Assembly: GCA_018304425.1 (NCBI GenBank)
Contig: JAGVWE010000007.1
Span: 25,804 to 89,803, forward strand
Length of the DNA stretch: 64,000 bases
Source: Candidatus Iainarchaeum sp.
Lineage (GTDB): Archaea > Iainarchaeota > Iainarchaeia > Iainarchaeales > UBA10219
Reading direction: 5' to 3'
The translations under genes were made by a program, and so were the position numbers. Shown in pieces: positions 25,501-31,933 of this stretch. Position 1 is the stretch's first letter; each line of letters opens with the position of its first letter. Under the pieces are notes generated by a model that had not been told where the DNA came from, did not search any database, and was given only the letters and a program-made list of their open reading frames with translations.

Positions 25501-26325
25501 GTTGATGTTGTTGCCGGTCAATTCGAGTCCATGGTAGATGGCGTTCACGTTCCAGTCATCGATGAAGTCCAGGGTGTAGGGTTGGGCACCGCAGTTGCCG
25601 AGGTTGCTCTGGTCGTAAAAACGCACGTCCAGGCGCTGGGGGTGGTTCACGAACCGGCATGGAATGGCGGTAGTCCATTTCCCCGCGCATCCGATGATTC
25701 CCCCGGGGCACATCGGGGGCGGGGTGCCACAGGCTGTGCAAGTATTCGGGTTGGGGCAAATCAGTCGTTCGGCGAGGTAGCTGGTGGTGGGGGTCGTGGA
25801 GGTGCAACCGCATCCTTGTCCGGGGGGAACGCAGGCACCGAACGCGGTCTTGGCGCCGCCGATGCAGGCGCCGCCTCCGAGGTTAGCCGTCGTGTTGACC
25901 GCCCATCGGGGCCCGACTCCGGACTTGTTCTCGTCGTTGATGCATTGCCAGCCGACTTCATAGGCCAAGGTCTTGCTGGGGCCGTTTCCACAACTCCAGA
26001 TTGCGTTGAAGCTGGGACATGTTTCGATGCTGATGTTCTCGTCGTAGCTGGGATCAAGCCCCAGGGCTTCGGTCATTTCGAGTTCGAAGGCCCCGGCCGC
26101 GCGTTGGGTTAAGGGTCCAAGGCCTTGGTCTAGGCCGGGGGCATAGGCGTCGATGGGAGTGCAGGAGTCAACTCCTCCCGCCGTCGTCGCACACGGGGTT
26201 CCGGCGCCTCCCGAGTTCGGGCCGCCCCAAGTCAATTCCATGGCGTGTCCGGTGAGGATGGCGGATAGGGCCAGGGCGAGCGCCACCAGCGTCCATCCGG
26301 TCGGCCATCGGATCTGTTTACCCAT
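22513..26325 (-). CDS. Large cell-surface protein with LamG domain and PEF-CTERM-like tail
   Basis: A 1270-residue secreted protein. A signal peptide is visible at residues about 12-28 (WTLVALALALSAILTGHAM). The body is rich in Asn, Thr, Gly and scattered Cys, as in archaeal surface proteins. Near residues 950-1115 a LamG/concanavalin-like domain appears (LVSAWNFNKDDSN, FDGVDDKVEIADL, WIHVAGTANTTVGGRLYVNG). A final Ig-like domain precedes NTLNVIPEYDE, one membrane helix and RVRRAAKP, resembling archaeosortase PEF-CTERM signals. The DNA of the LamG segment is clearly AT-richer than the rest. Confidence 0.85.
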   Translation of the reverse strand: MGKQIRWPTGWTLVALALALSAILTGHAMELTWGGPNSGGAGTPCATTAGGVDSCTPIDAYAPGLDQGLGPLTQRAAGAFELEMTEALGLDPSYDENISIETCPSFNAIWSCGNGPSKTLAYEVGWQCINDENKSGVGPRWAVNTTANLGGGACIGGAKTAFGACVPPGQGCGCTSTTPTTSYLAERLICPNPNTCTACGTPPPMCPGGIIGCAGKWTTAIPCRFVNHPQRLDVRFYDQSNLGNCGAQPYTLDFIDDWNVNAIYHGLELTGNNINCVKVENGTRSLVSHTSMGGMVYAGNANNGEIDTNGELPYCTPDTAFILDTNYVIDYNIMSNIHRSIDNNFGLRYSAGAVGKWDSPYGDHNVDAGVRQGKPISYVPNNSTAFAGNKCFSDPILGGALWEPIDLNLPRWEIVDFIDSPLSPNGWFGTTGNTAGLRNPHWTLTDTNYVGDDGNATTTLAGGTPYAGRITVKPCRWANHPRTTDIQAEDLNLSADGGTSGGAWRMYPMDWIDDWNAAVLYASIDLNGANAPATCPSDLVGRAGDGNNMACSPDSNFTFNLTTTDTNTHQYLVRLKVMPNVSGNLGFKIEPHYATSLLTPIRGNHATPLVPAPQQVGYTCNDPLIDSPDIPYKTFALVSAPLLPTGCSRTYSSAPDNTANITCAGSYTGGTEYDFNLLFAPCNISTGTLGVATYYADIDFNIAATTANITSAWPTDFINQWGCNPACTASGQCSGGNTCFIHQESGYINRCNNYCGTHTTNGPDANLLWPEGGSHYQKTDGNILVKFTVRDTSYAPLPASGNFREEDELYASLYASLYAADFNTSGKFAADVNLAQLARNPTNDANCSAPGGTSYASEPRYFFDQNVLCFYDWNPAGLADQNYFIDVNVYDKAKNIGQDSTPKQLMGTESGLVSAWNFNKDDSNAIRAWDATSGNKHGELLSGPRWDTNTPMTPAEYTDLKFDGVDDKVEIADLTSSLSTAFTVAYWVRAQSAVYNPMVEKNGSTNNNFPAPFDFRTAADAFPQDIVLVYGASGTANLLTAVDTLPQNTWIHVAGTANTTVGGRLYVNGVLRASSGNTTMSDEDQKIIFGQRLDNLGFAHIDLDSVFIWNSVLNKKQIKQQSGSVLISANDAPAVSSVAPTGSGQSCTVPTPYDITWTADDADLDDVNFSIYYGTDASTCANNTNLIIGNISQTTAACNPDDTSCLYSWTCDVTIGNYYLRVEADDGFTKTNACSPNTLNVIPEYDEITMALAALIAAGIFLRVRRAAKP

Positions 26326-26433
26326 CCATTCCCCTCAATTCAACCCCTATACTAATAGTGTTTGTCTAATATAATACGGATAGGATTAAATTGTTTGCCT
26401 TTAAAAGCATTTCCGGCACCCAATGGTTTCAGG

Positions 26434-26506
26434 GGGCGTGTAGTCTAGTCTGGTAGGATACCAGCTTTGGGAGCTGGCGACCTCGGTTCAAATCCGGGCA
26501 CGCCCA
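26434..26506 (+). tRNA. tRNA-Pro (TGG), intronless
   Basis: Acceptor GGGCGTG pairs with CACGCCC, the anticodon stem is CCAGC/GCTGG with loop TTTGGGA (anticodon TGG), the T loop is TTCAAAT and the discriminator is A. The 3' half from the anticodon loop onward, 26465-26507, is repeated exactly at 29653-29695. Confidence 0.96.
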
Positions 26507-26615
26507 TCCTTTTAAAGCCGCTTTTTTTCTTGGCTGGGCTGGGGGAGCCGCTTCTAGTGCCAAGCCTGCTTTGTCTATCAGGGCAGGGCCTGCACGAAGA
26601 TTATTATGCCTGGTG

Positions 26616-27821
26616 TTAAAACCGGATGGCGGGTTCTTTTTCCGTGAGCCATTCTTGGAGGTTCTTGTTTTCTATTTCGATGTTTTCTTCGGTGCTTTTG
26701 CTTGTCTTTCCGGGGTAGAGGATGGTTGCTTTCAGGGCCTTGTTTTTTTTGCAGAATTCCATCAGGCCTTCCTTTTCCCTTTTTGGCAGGTTTTCGGAGT
26801 AACAAACGTTTATCGGCAACAGGCTCGTTTTTTTCTTTGCGACGAAATCGACTTCCCCGGCGTTTTTCCAGTAATAGGCCTCGAATCCCCGGTGCTTGAG
26901 TTCGATTGCAACTGCTGCCTCGGCAAGCCTGCCCCTGTCTTCGGTGAATGACTTTGAAGCGTATTGCTGCATTCCCAAGTCAAAGGCAAAGACCTTTCTG
27001 GGCTTTGAAAGGGATTCCTTTAGGGAGAACGAAAAGAACGGGACCTGGAAAACCAGGAAGGAGGCTTCCAGGTAACCCAGGAACTGTCTTATCGTGTCGT
27101 ACGACAAGCCAAGGGCGACCCGCATTTTTTTCAGGCTTACTTGTTTTCCGGAGTTCGTCAACAGGTAAAACGCAAGGTTTCGTAAAGCCGCAGGGTCTCT
27201 CACGTCATGCCGCGTAATTATGTCTTTAATCAAGGCGAGTTCGAAATAGGACTCCAACAATTTTTCTTTTTTTTCGGGGTGCAAGGCGACTTCAGGGTAG
27301 CCCCCAATCTTGAGGTAGGCGTTAAGGCCTTTCTTGGTTACGCGCTGAAACTCGCTGAAAGAAAAAGGCAGTACTTGAAAACCAATCCCCCTTCCACCCA
27401 AAGAAGTCGCAAACTCGCTGCTCAAGAGCTTTGCGGAAGAACCCGTGACTATTACCTGGCACTGCCGTGTGTCGACGGCCCTTCGGACCCATTTCTCCCA
27501 TCCCTCGACTAATTGCACTTCATCGAAGACAAGGGTGTCTTTCGCCTTCAAGCCGTCTGCAAAAGCGTCCAGTAAATCGGTGTTCAACGAGCCCACAAGC
27601 TTCGGGTCTTCCAGGTTGACGTACCGTGTCAACGTGTTCTCCGGCATTTTTTTCAGAAGCCTTCGGGCGACAACGGATTTCCCTGAACGCCTGGGGCCAT
27701 ACAAGAAAACGACGTTGCGACTGCCCACGAAGGGCAGTATGTCATCTTCAACGTCTCTTTTGAAGGTAGTCTCTTTGACGGCCCATTTTTCCAGAAGCTC
27801 GCCTAATTCCCTTGAAAGCAT
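26616..27821 (-). CDS. AAA-type ATPase, AAA_14/DUF4143 family (module A)
   Basis: A 401-residue protein. Walker A is VVFLYGPRRSGKSVVARRLL near residue 40, Walker B is LVFDEVQLVEGW, and VIVTGSSAKLLSSE is the sensor region. The C-terminal DUF4143 domain includes LAFYLLTNSGKQVSLKKM and a nuclease-like stretch AYYWKNAGEVDFVAKKK. Genes of this kind are scattered in archaeal and bacterial accessory regions and may act as self-protecting mobile units, but the function is unknown. It lies between tRNA-Pro genes and has a palindromic operator upstream. Confidence 0.9.
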   Translation of the reverse strand: MLSRELGELLEKWAVKETTFKRDVEDDILPFVGSRNVVFLYGPRRSGKSVVARRLLKKMPENTLTRYVNLEDPKLVGSLNTDLLDAFADGLKAKDTLVFDEVQLVEGWEKWVRRAVDTRQCQVIVTGSSAKLLSSEFATSLGGRGIGFQVLPFSFSEFQRVTKKGLNAYLKIGGYPEVALHPEKKEKLLESYFELALIKDIITRHDVRDPAALRNLAFYLLTNSGKQVSLKKMRVALGLSYDTIRQFLGYLEASFLVFQVPFFSFSLKESLSKPRKVFAFDLGMQQYASKSFTEDRGRLAEAAVAIELKHRGFEAYYWKNAGEVDFVAKKKTSLLPINVCYSENLPKREKEGLMEFCKKNKALKATILYPGKTSKSTEENIEIENKNLQEWLTEKEPAIRF

Positions 27822-27840
27822 GAAAAACCGGTGCGCAAAC

Positions 27841-27881
27841 GAATATATAAAGGGTTACGTTACAACGTAACCCTATATAAA
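27841..27881 (-). promoter_or_regulatory. Perfect 22-bp operator flanked by two TATA boxes
   Basis: GGGTTACGTT and AACGTAACCC form an inverted repeat with two bases between (27852-27873). TATA-like sequences flank it on both sides (ATATATAAA at 27843-27851 and TATATAAA at 27874-27881). The proximal box is about 20-25 bases before the ATPase ATG at 27821. This predicts tight regulation by a dimeric DNA-binding protein. Confidence 0.75.
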
Positions 27882-27900
27882 GGCTCAAAAAACGCTGTTG

Positions 27901-28107
27901 GCGGGTTTAAACCCCCAAACAGGATGTAAGCCGGGCCAGGCCTATGCAACGCATAGGCCGTTTCCCCGAAGACTTTGTCTTCGGGGCCTCGTCTCCCAAC
28001 AGGGAGACAAGGTCGCAGGCCTTTTGTAAAAAGGCGTGCGAGGCGAAGCCGAGCCAGTTCCATGCCGTGCATGGAACCTTTTCGCAGGCCTTTTGTAAAA
28101 AGGCCTT
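27901..28107. repeat. Cluster of at least six consecutive hairpins
   Basis: No gene is seen here. Perfect or nearly perfect stems follow one another: 27903-27914 (GGGTTTAAACCC), 27939-27959 (GGCCTATGC/GCATAGGCC), 27964-27986 (CCCCGAAGAC/GTCTTCGGGG), 27991-28008 (GTCTCCC/GGGAGAC), 28019-28035 (GCCTTTT/AAAAGGC), 28057-28077 (GTTCCATGC/GCATGGAAC) and 28087-28105 (GGCCTTTT/AAAAGGCC). The last ends two bases before tRNA-Pro. Confidence 0.88.
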
Positions 28108-28230
28108 GGGCGTGTAGTCTAGTCTGGTAGGATACCAGCTTTGGGAAAGCCTTTTTTGCTTGCGCAAAAAACCCTTGGGAAAAGGGCTTCCAGCGTGCTG
28201 GCGACCTCGGTTCAAATCCGGGCACGCCCA
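28108..28230 (+). tRNA. tRNA-Pro (TGG) with a 50-base intron
   Basis: Exons 28108-28146 and 28197-28230 together match the intronless tRNA-Pro at 26434. The intron, at the canonical anticodon-loop position, contains hairpins of its own: TTTTTTGC/GCAAAAAA around TTGC, and CCCTT/AAGGG. The exact cut can move by one base because either the A at 28146 or the T at 28196 could be position 38. Confidence 0.9.
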
Positions 28231-28269
28231 TCATAGTATAGTTCCAATCAGCTTGTCCTTGTGGGTAGC

Positions 28270-29529
28270 TTACCTTTCAAGGAGCCATTTCCAGGCAGGC
28301 GTCACCCTTGTCTTGCCGATTCGGGTTTCTTGGTCATACGTTATGATGATGCCTTTCCTGCCGCCAAATCGTTGGATGGCTTCCTCTAGGCCCCTGGTTT
28401 CGCGTTTCTTGTTTTCTTCGGTGAGCGTGTGGCACACCTGTATGCAGGCATCCTTGGTTAGGAAGTCGCATTCAAATCCGTTCTTGTAATAGTTTATTTC
28501 AGTGTTGCCACGGCGGAACAATTCCGTGAACACAATGTTTTCCAGTATTCTGCCGGGGTCTTTTTCGGTGTTGTAGTAGTTGATGAAGCCATGGTCGCAG
28601 ACATAGGCCTTTTTCAGGTAGGCCGATTCCTTTTTGAAGGATTTTTGTTTTGCATTGACAAAGAAGCAAAAGTATGCGTCTTCAAGGCATTTCGAGTATT
28701 TCTGTATAACGGAGGTGCTGGATTTGTAGCCACTGCTTTTCGCAAAGTTGTTGAATTTGTTCATTGAGTACTCGGAAGCATATTGCCTCGTGAGGTTCTT
28801 CATGAGCAACCGCATCAGTTCGATGTTCTCTACCTTGAACCGCTCGACGATGTCCTGGAATAGCGTGGTTTTGAAGTATTGGTCGATGAACTCCAGCTTC
28901 TTTTCCAGCACTATTTCCGGGAACCCACTCAGGTGCATGAACTCGTCAAACGCTTTTTTTACGGCTGCTTTGGTTCCATTGAACTCCCAATTCCTGCCCG
29001 GGCGGATGCCCCGTATTCCAAGGAATTCCTTGAATGACAAGGGCATCACTTGAATGGGATAGTCCCGTCCCCTCACGGCAGTGGCGATTTCCTTGCTTAA
29101 AAGCCTCGAATTGGAGCCGGTGACATAAACCCGATAAGCTTCGTCGTTCACGCGCCTGACGAATTTTTCCCAGCCCGCCACATTCTGGATTTCGTCAAAA
29201 AAAAGCAGGGGTCTTTTGTCCGGGTAAAGCTCGCCATAAGCTTCCAGTGCCAGCCCCAGCTGGCTGGCTTTCATTTCCGAAATCCGTTCGTCCTCGAAAT
29301 TAAGGTAGAGAAAATCAACCAAATCCAAACCCTTTTTCAGGTGTTCCTGCATGATCTGGTAAAGCATGTAGGTTTTGCCGGCCCTCCTGGGACCAAGGAT
29401 TACGAAAACCTTGTTGACCTCCTTGAATTCAGGCACTTCGACGTCTCTCTCGAATGCCTTCGGCAGCCCCCTTGAATGAAAACCCGCAATGGCTTCCTTG
29501 ACGGCTTTCTTTATCTCGACATCCAGCAT
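28270..29529 (-). CDS. AAA-type ATPase, AAA_14/DUF4143 family (module B)
   Basis: A 419-residue ATPase with Walker A FVILGPRRAGKTYMLYQIMQ near residue 41, Walker B LLFFDEIQNVAGWEKFV, sensor VYVTGSNSRLLSKEIA and a DUF4143 C-terminal part with INYYKNGFECDFLTKDACIQ. It is a distant relative of module A, not a recent copy. A TATA-like ATTTAAAT at about 29552-29559 lies 25 bases upstream of the ATG. It occupies the whole space between two tRNA-Pro sequences. Confidence 0.9.
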   Translation of the reverse strand: MLDVEIKKAVKEAIAGFHSRGLPKAFERDVEVPEFKEVNKVFVILGPRRAGKTYMLYQIMQEHLKKGLDLVDFLYLNFEDERISEMKASQLGLALEAYGELYPDKRPLLFFDEIQNVAGWEKFVRRVNDEAYRVYVTGSNSRLLSKEIATAVRGRDYPIQVMPLSFKEFLGIRGIRPGRNWEFNGTKAAVKKAFDEFMHLSGFPEIVLEKKLEFIDQYFKTTLFQDIVERFKVENIELMRLLMKNLTRQYASEYSMNKFNNFAKSSGYKSSTSVIQKYSKCLEDAYFCFFVNAKQKSFKKESAYLKKAYVCDHGFINYYNTEKDPGRILENIVFTELFRRGNTEINYYKNGFECDFLTKDACIQVCHTLTEENKKRETRGLEEAIQRFGGRKGIIITYDQETRIGKTRVTPAWKWLLER

Positions 29530-29560
29530 ACTATACTAGCCCCCCAACAGCTATTTAAAT

Positions 29561-29645
29561 CTTTCTTTTAAAAGAAAGAATTATGGCAAAATTGTTCTCT
29601 TAAAAGAATGCTTTTGCCTGCGGCCATTAGTCTGGCCCGGCAGGC
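29561..29645. repeat. Hairpins upstream of the tRNA-Pro fragment
   Basis: A perfect 18-bp palindrome CTTTCTTTTAAAAGAAAG lies at 29561-29578, similar in composition to the one inside the tRNA-Gln intron. At 29616-29645 GCCTGCGGCC faces GGCCCGGCAGGC with one bulge. They occupy the place where the 5' half of a tRNA would be. Confidence 0.75.
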
Positions 29646-29652
29646 TGCCCCA

Positions 29653-29695
29653 CTTTGGGAGCTGGCGACCTCGGTTCAAATCCGGGCACGCCCAT
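29653..29695 (+). pseudogene. 3' half of tRNA-Pro (TGG), att-like
   Basis: These 43 bases equal positions 26465-26507 of the intact tRNA-Pro, from the anticodon loop through the acceptor end and the following base. No matching 5' acceptor strand lies upstream. A fragment that begins at the anticodon loop is the usual trace of integration by tyrosine recombinases that target tRNA 3' halves. Confidence 0.85.
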
Positions 29696-29714
29696 TCGCC
29701 TTCTATTTTCCCTC

Positions 29715-30839
29715 TTAGCCGATGACCACGCCCAGCCACAAGCCAACCAAATAGGTTACGGTGGCCGCGCCCAGGCCAACCAGCGTCATTTCGAGGCCGC
29801 TGCGGAAAAACGAGCGAAGCGTCACCAGGGTGCGCAACGCGCCCGCCAGGAACAGGGCCAGGCACGTGAAAGCAATCGAGGCCGGCAAGGCCGAGGGCAG
29901 GGGCAGCAACGCGAAGGGCAGGACCGGGACCATTCCGGCCACGGCGAACGCGAAACCCGTGTAGGCGGCAAGGCGCCTGGGAGAATCGAAACTGGCTTCG
30001 CCAATGCCTTGTTGTTCGGTCAGCAGGGCCTTCACGAACTCCGCGGGGGAACGCGCCAACCGCTCGGTGACGGTGCGCGCCTCTGCCTCCGTGAAGCCCT
30101 TGGCCAGGTACGCGCGCCGCAACTGTTCTTTCTTGTCCTCCAAGGCAAAGGCAATGGCCTCGCGTTGGAGGCCCGCGCGGGACTCAAACACTTCCTGCTC
30201 GGCTTTCACCGAAATGTAGTTGGACGCGGCCATCGAGACCGCGCCGGCAATCAGTCCCGCGGTTCCCGCGATGAGGACCGGCGCGGTTGCCTGGCTGGCG
30301 CCTGCAACGCCGGCCACCAGGGCCAGCGTGCTTCCCAGGCCGTCGTTCGCGCCGAGAATCATGCTCCGCAAGACGCCTGCCGAACGCCCGGTTTCCTGCA
30401 ACTGGTCGAACAACTCGACTTCGTGGCTGACTTCCTCGGGCAGCAACTGCTTGAAGAGGGCCTGCGCGCGCTCGTCCTTCCACCGGCTGGCCTGGTCCTT
30501 GTACCTGGCGATGCCATCCACTTCCGCCTTGTGCAGCAAGGGCAGCACCGCGCGTACACCAGCCAGGCGCGCAAGCAGGGCGAGGACCTGGTGCTCAACC
30601 ATCCGCTGGCGCGCGGGCACGGCCTGCCTTAGTTCGTCCAAGAGCTCTCGCCAGTGGCCGGCATGCTTTTCCTCGAAAGACGCCAGGGAACGCAGCAGCG
30701 CGGCCCGCGCCGCGTCCTTGTCCATGGCGGCCAGGGCCTCGTACAGCCACTGGCTGGACACCTCGTCCACGTAATTGGCTTGGAGTTCGCGCACGTCCCG
30801 CGCACGCCATTCAAAGGCATTGGCTGCAGCCATAACCAT
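29715..30839 (-). CDS. Ferritin-like plus VIT1/CCC1-type membrane metal transporter
   Basis: A 374-residue fusion. Residues about 10-145 form a ferritin-like helical domain (NYVDEVSSQWLYEALAAMDK, SFEEKHAGHWRELL with the iron-ligand EExxH pattern, and EEVSHEVELF). Residues 160-374 are the VIT1/CCC1 transporter (SMILGANDGLGSTLALVAGV, AGAVSMAASNYISVKAEQEV, AYLAKGFTEAEA) with five membrane helices. Related membrane-bound ferritins export or store iron or manganese. The gene lies on its own between tRNA-Pro sequences. Confidence 0.92.
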   Translation of the reverse strand: MVMAAANAFEWRARDVRELQANYVDEVSSQWLYEALAAMDKDAARAALLRSLASFEEKHAGHWRELLDELRQAVPARQRMVEHQVLALLARLAGVRAVLPLLHKAEVDGIARYKDQASRWKDERAQALFKQLLPEEVSHEVELFDQLQETGRSAGVLRSMILGANDGLGSTLALVAGVAGASQATAPVLIAGTAGLIAGAVSMAASNYISVKAEQEVFESRAGLQREAIAFALEDKKEQLRRAYLAKGFTEAEARTVTERLARSPAEFVKALLTEQQGIGEASFDSPRRLAAYTGFAFAVAGMVPVLPFALLPLPSALPASIAFTCLALFLAGALRTLVTLRSFFRSGLEMTLVGLGAATVTYLVGLWLGVVIG

Positions 30840-30907
30840 GCCTGTGCCCCGAACAGAATAAATAAAGCGGGGTTATAAAGTTTTCCCTGGCTAAAATCGT
30901 GGGGCCA

Positions 30908-30980
30908 GGGGAGGTAGTCTAGTCTGGCAGGATACCAGCTTGGGGTGCTGGCGACCCGAGTTCAAATCTCGGCCTCCCCA
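30908..30980 (+). tRNA. tRNA-Pro (GGG)
   Basis: Acceptor GGGGAGG pairs with CCTCCCC, the anticodon stem CCAGC/GCTGG encloses TTGGGGT (anticodon GGG), and the T arm CCGAG-TTCAAAT-CTCGG is perfect; discriminator A. It is the third proline tRNA gene within 4.6 kb. Confidence 0.96.
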
Positions 30981-31063
30981 CTGACCGCCACAGCCGGTCA
31001 ACGTCTGTGGACTTTCCCGTGCCGCTTCGCGTCACGGGAAGAGGCCTGCCTTTGGGCAGGCCC
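30981..31063. repeat. Interleaved hairpins 3' of tRNA-Pro (GGG)
   Basis: TGACCG at 30982 pairs with CGGTCA at 30995, while CCACAG at 30988, inside that loop, pairs with CTGTGG at 31005: the topology of an H-type pseudoknot. Two ordinary hairpins follow, CCCGTG/CACGGG at 31016-31038 and GGCCTGCC/GGCAGGCC at 31043-31062. A TATA-like TTTAAATA for proC comes next at about 31081. Confidence 0.8.
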
Positions 31064-31130
31064 CAAGTTGCAGCAAACCTTTAAATACTCCTGTGGATAT
31101 AAGTAGTATGATGAACCTGCAAAGAAGGCG

Positions 31131-31933
31131 ATGTATTCCAGGCCGGTTCCACTGATTTCACTAGCCATCGCCCCAAATTTTTCTGCATCGGTTTCATCGG
31201 CTTCGGCCGCCTTGCCTCCGCGCTGGCTGCCGGGCTCCTCTCTGCCGGCTGGCCTGCGCGCCTGATTTCCGCGTGCACGCGGCGCAACGCTCGGACCATT
31301 GCCGGTGTGCGTTGCACCCGTGATTGGGCGTCCACGCTCCGGAACGCGCGCGTCGTCATCCTCGCGGTCAAGCCGAAGGACGCCGAAGCCGCGCTCACGC
31401 AGGCCCGGCCGCACTTCGCCCGCGACACGCTGCTGGTTTCCGTGGTCACCGGGGTTTCCCTGAAAAACCTGCAGTCTTTTTTCGGCTTGAAGCGAGTCGC
31501 GTACGCCATGCCGAACGTGGCCGCGCGCGAAAATTGTTCGCTTACTGCGCTGTGCTTCAGCCGCGCGTGCACGCGCCAGGACAAGCGCAGGGTGCAGGAA
31601 ATATTCGGCCTGCTCGGCGAGACCCTCTCGCTTTCTGAGCGTGACTTCATGGCTTTCATGTACGCCGACGCTTGCGGCATTGCTATCGTCTCCTATCTCG
31701 TGCAGGCGCTCTTCCTTTCGTTCAACGATTTGGGTCTATCGGAAAAACTTTCGCTGCGCGTCACGCGCGCGCTGCTCCGCGGCACGGCCTCGCTTGCGGA
31801 CACCTGGTCGTTCGAGGAGATAATCGGAATGGTGAAGACTAAGCGCGGCTACACCGAGCGGTTGCTGCAAGCCCTGGACCAGCAACGCGTCGCCAAAGGA
31901 ATTCGGCGCGCGTACGAAAAGGTGGGCCGATGA
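31131..31933 (+). CDS. proC: Pyrroline-5-carboxylate reductase, needs a frameshift
   Basis: The enzyme makes proline from pyrroline-5-carboxylate with NAD(P)H. The Rossmann start FCIGFIGFGRLASALAAGLL is in the same frame as the rest (ILAVKPKDAEAAL, AYAMPNVAARENC, and the C-terminal dimer domain with EEIIGMVKTKRGYTERLL), but no start codon exists in that frame before it. ATG 31131 lies in another frame and would connect if one T were added to the run at 31178-31182; otherwise translation could only start at the GTG 31307, without the nucleotide-binding loop. The stop overlaps proA. Confidence 0.82.

Noticed and set aside
27901-28107. Possible CRISPR array
   Set aside because: The stems are all different and there is no regular repeat-spacer period; no cas gene is nearby.
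27860-28234. A 124-residue open frame on the minus strand over tRNA-Pro
   Set aside because: It translates the tRNA and the hairpin cluster; the GVPGFEPRSPAR start is the familiar false peptide of tRNA T-arm sequence.
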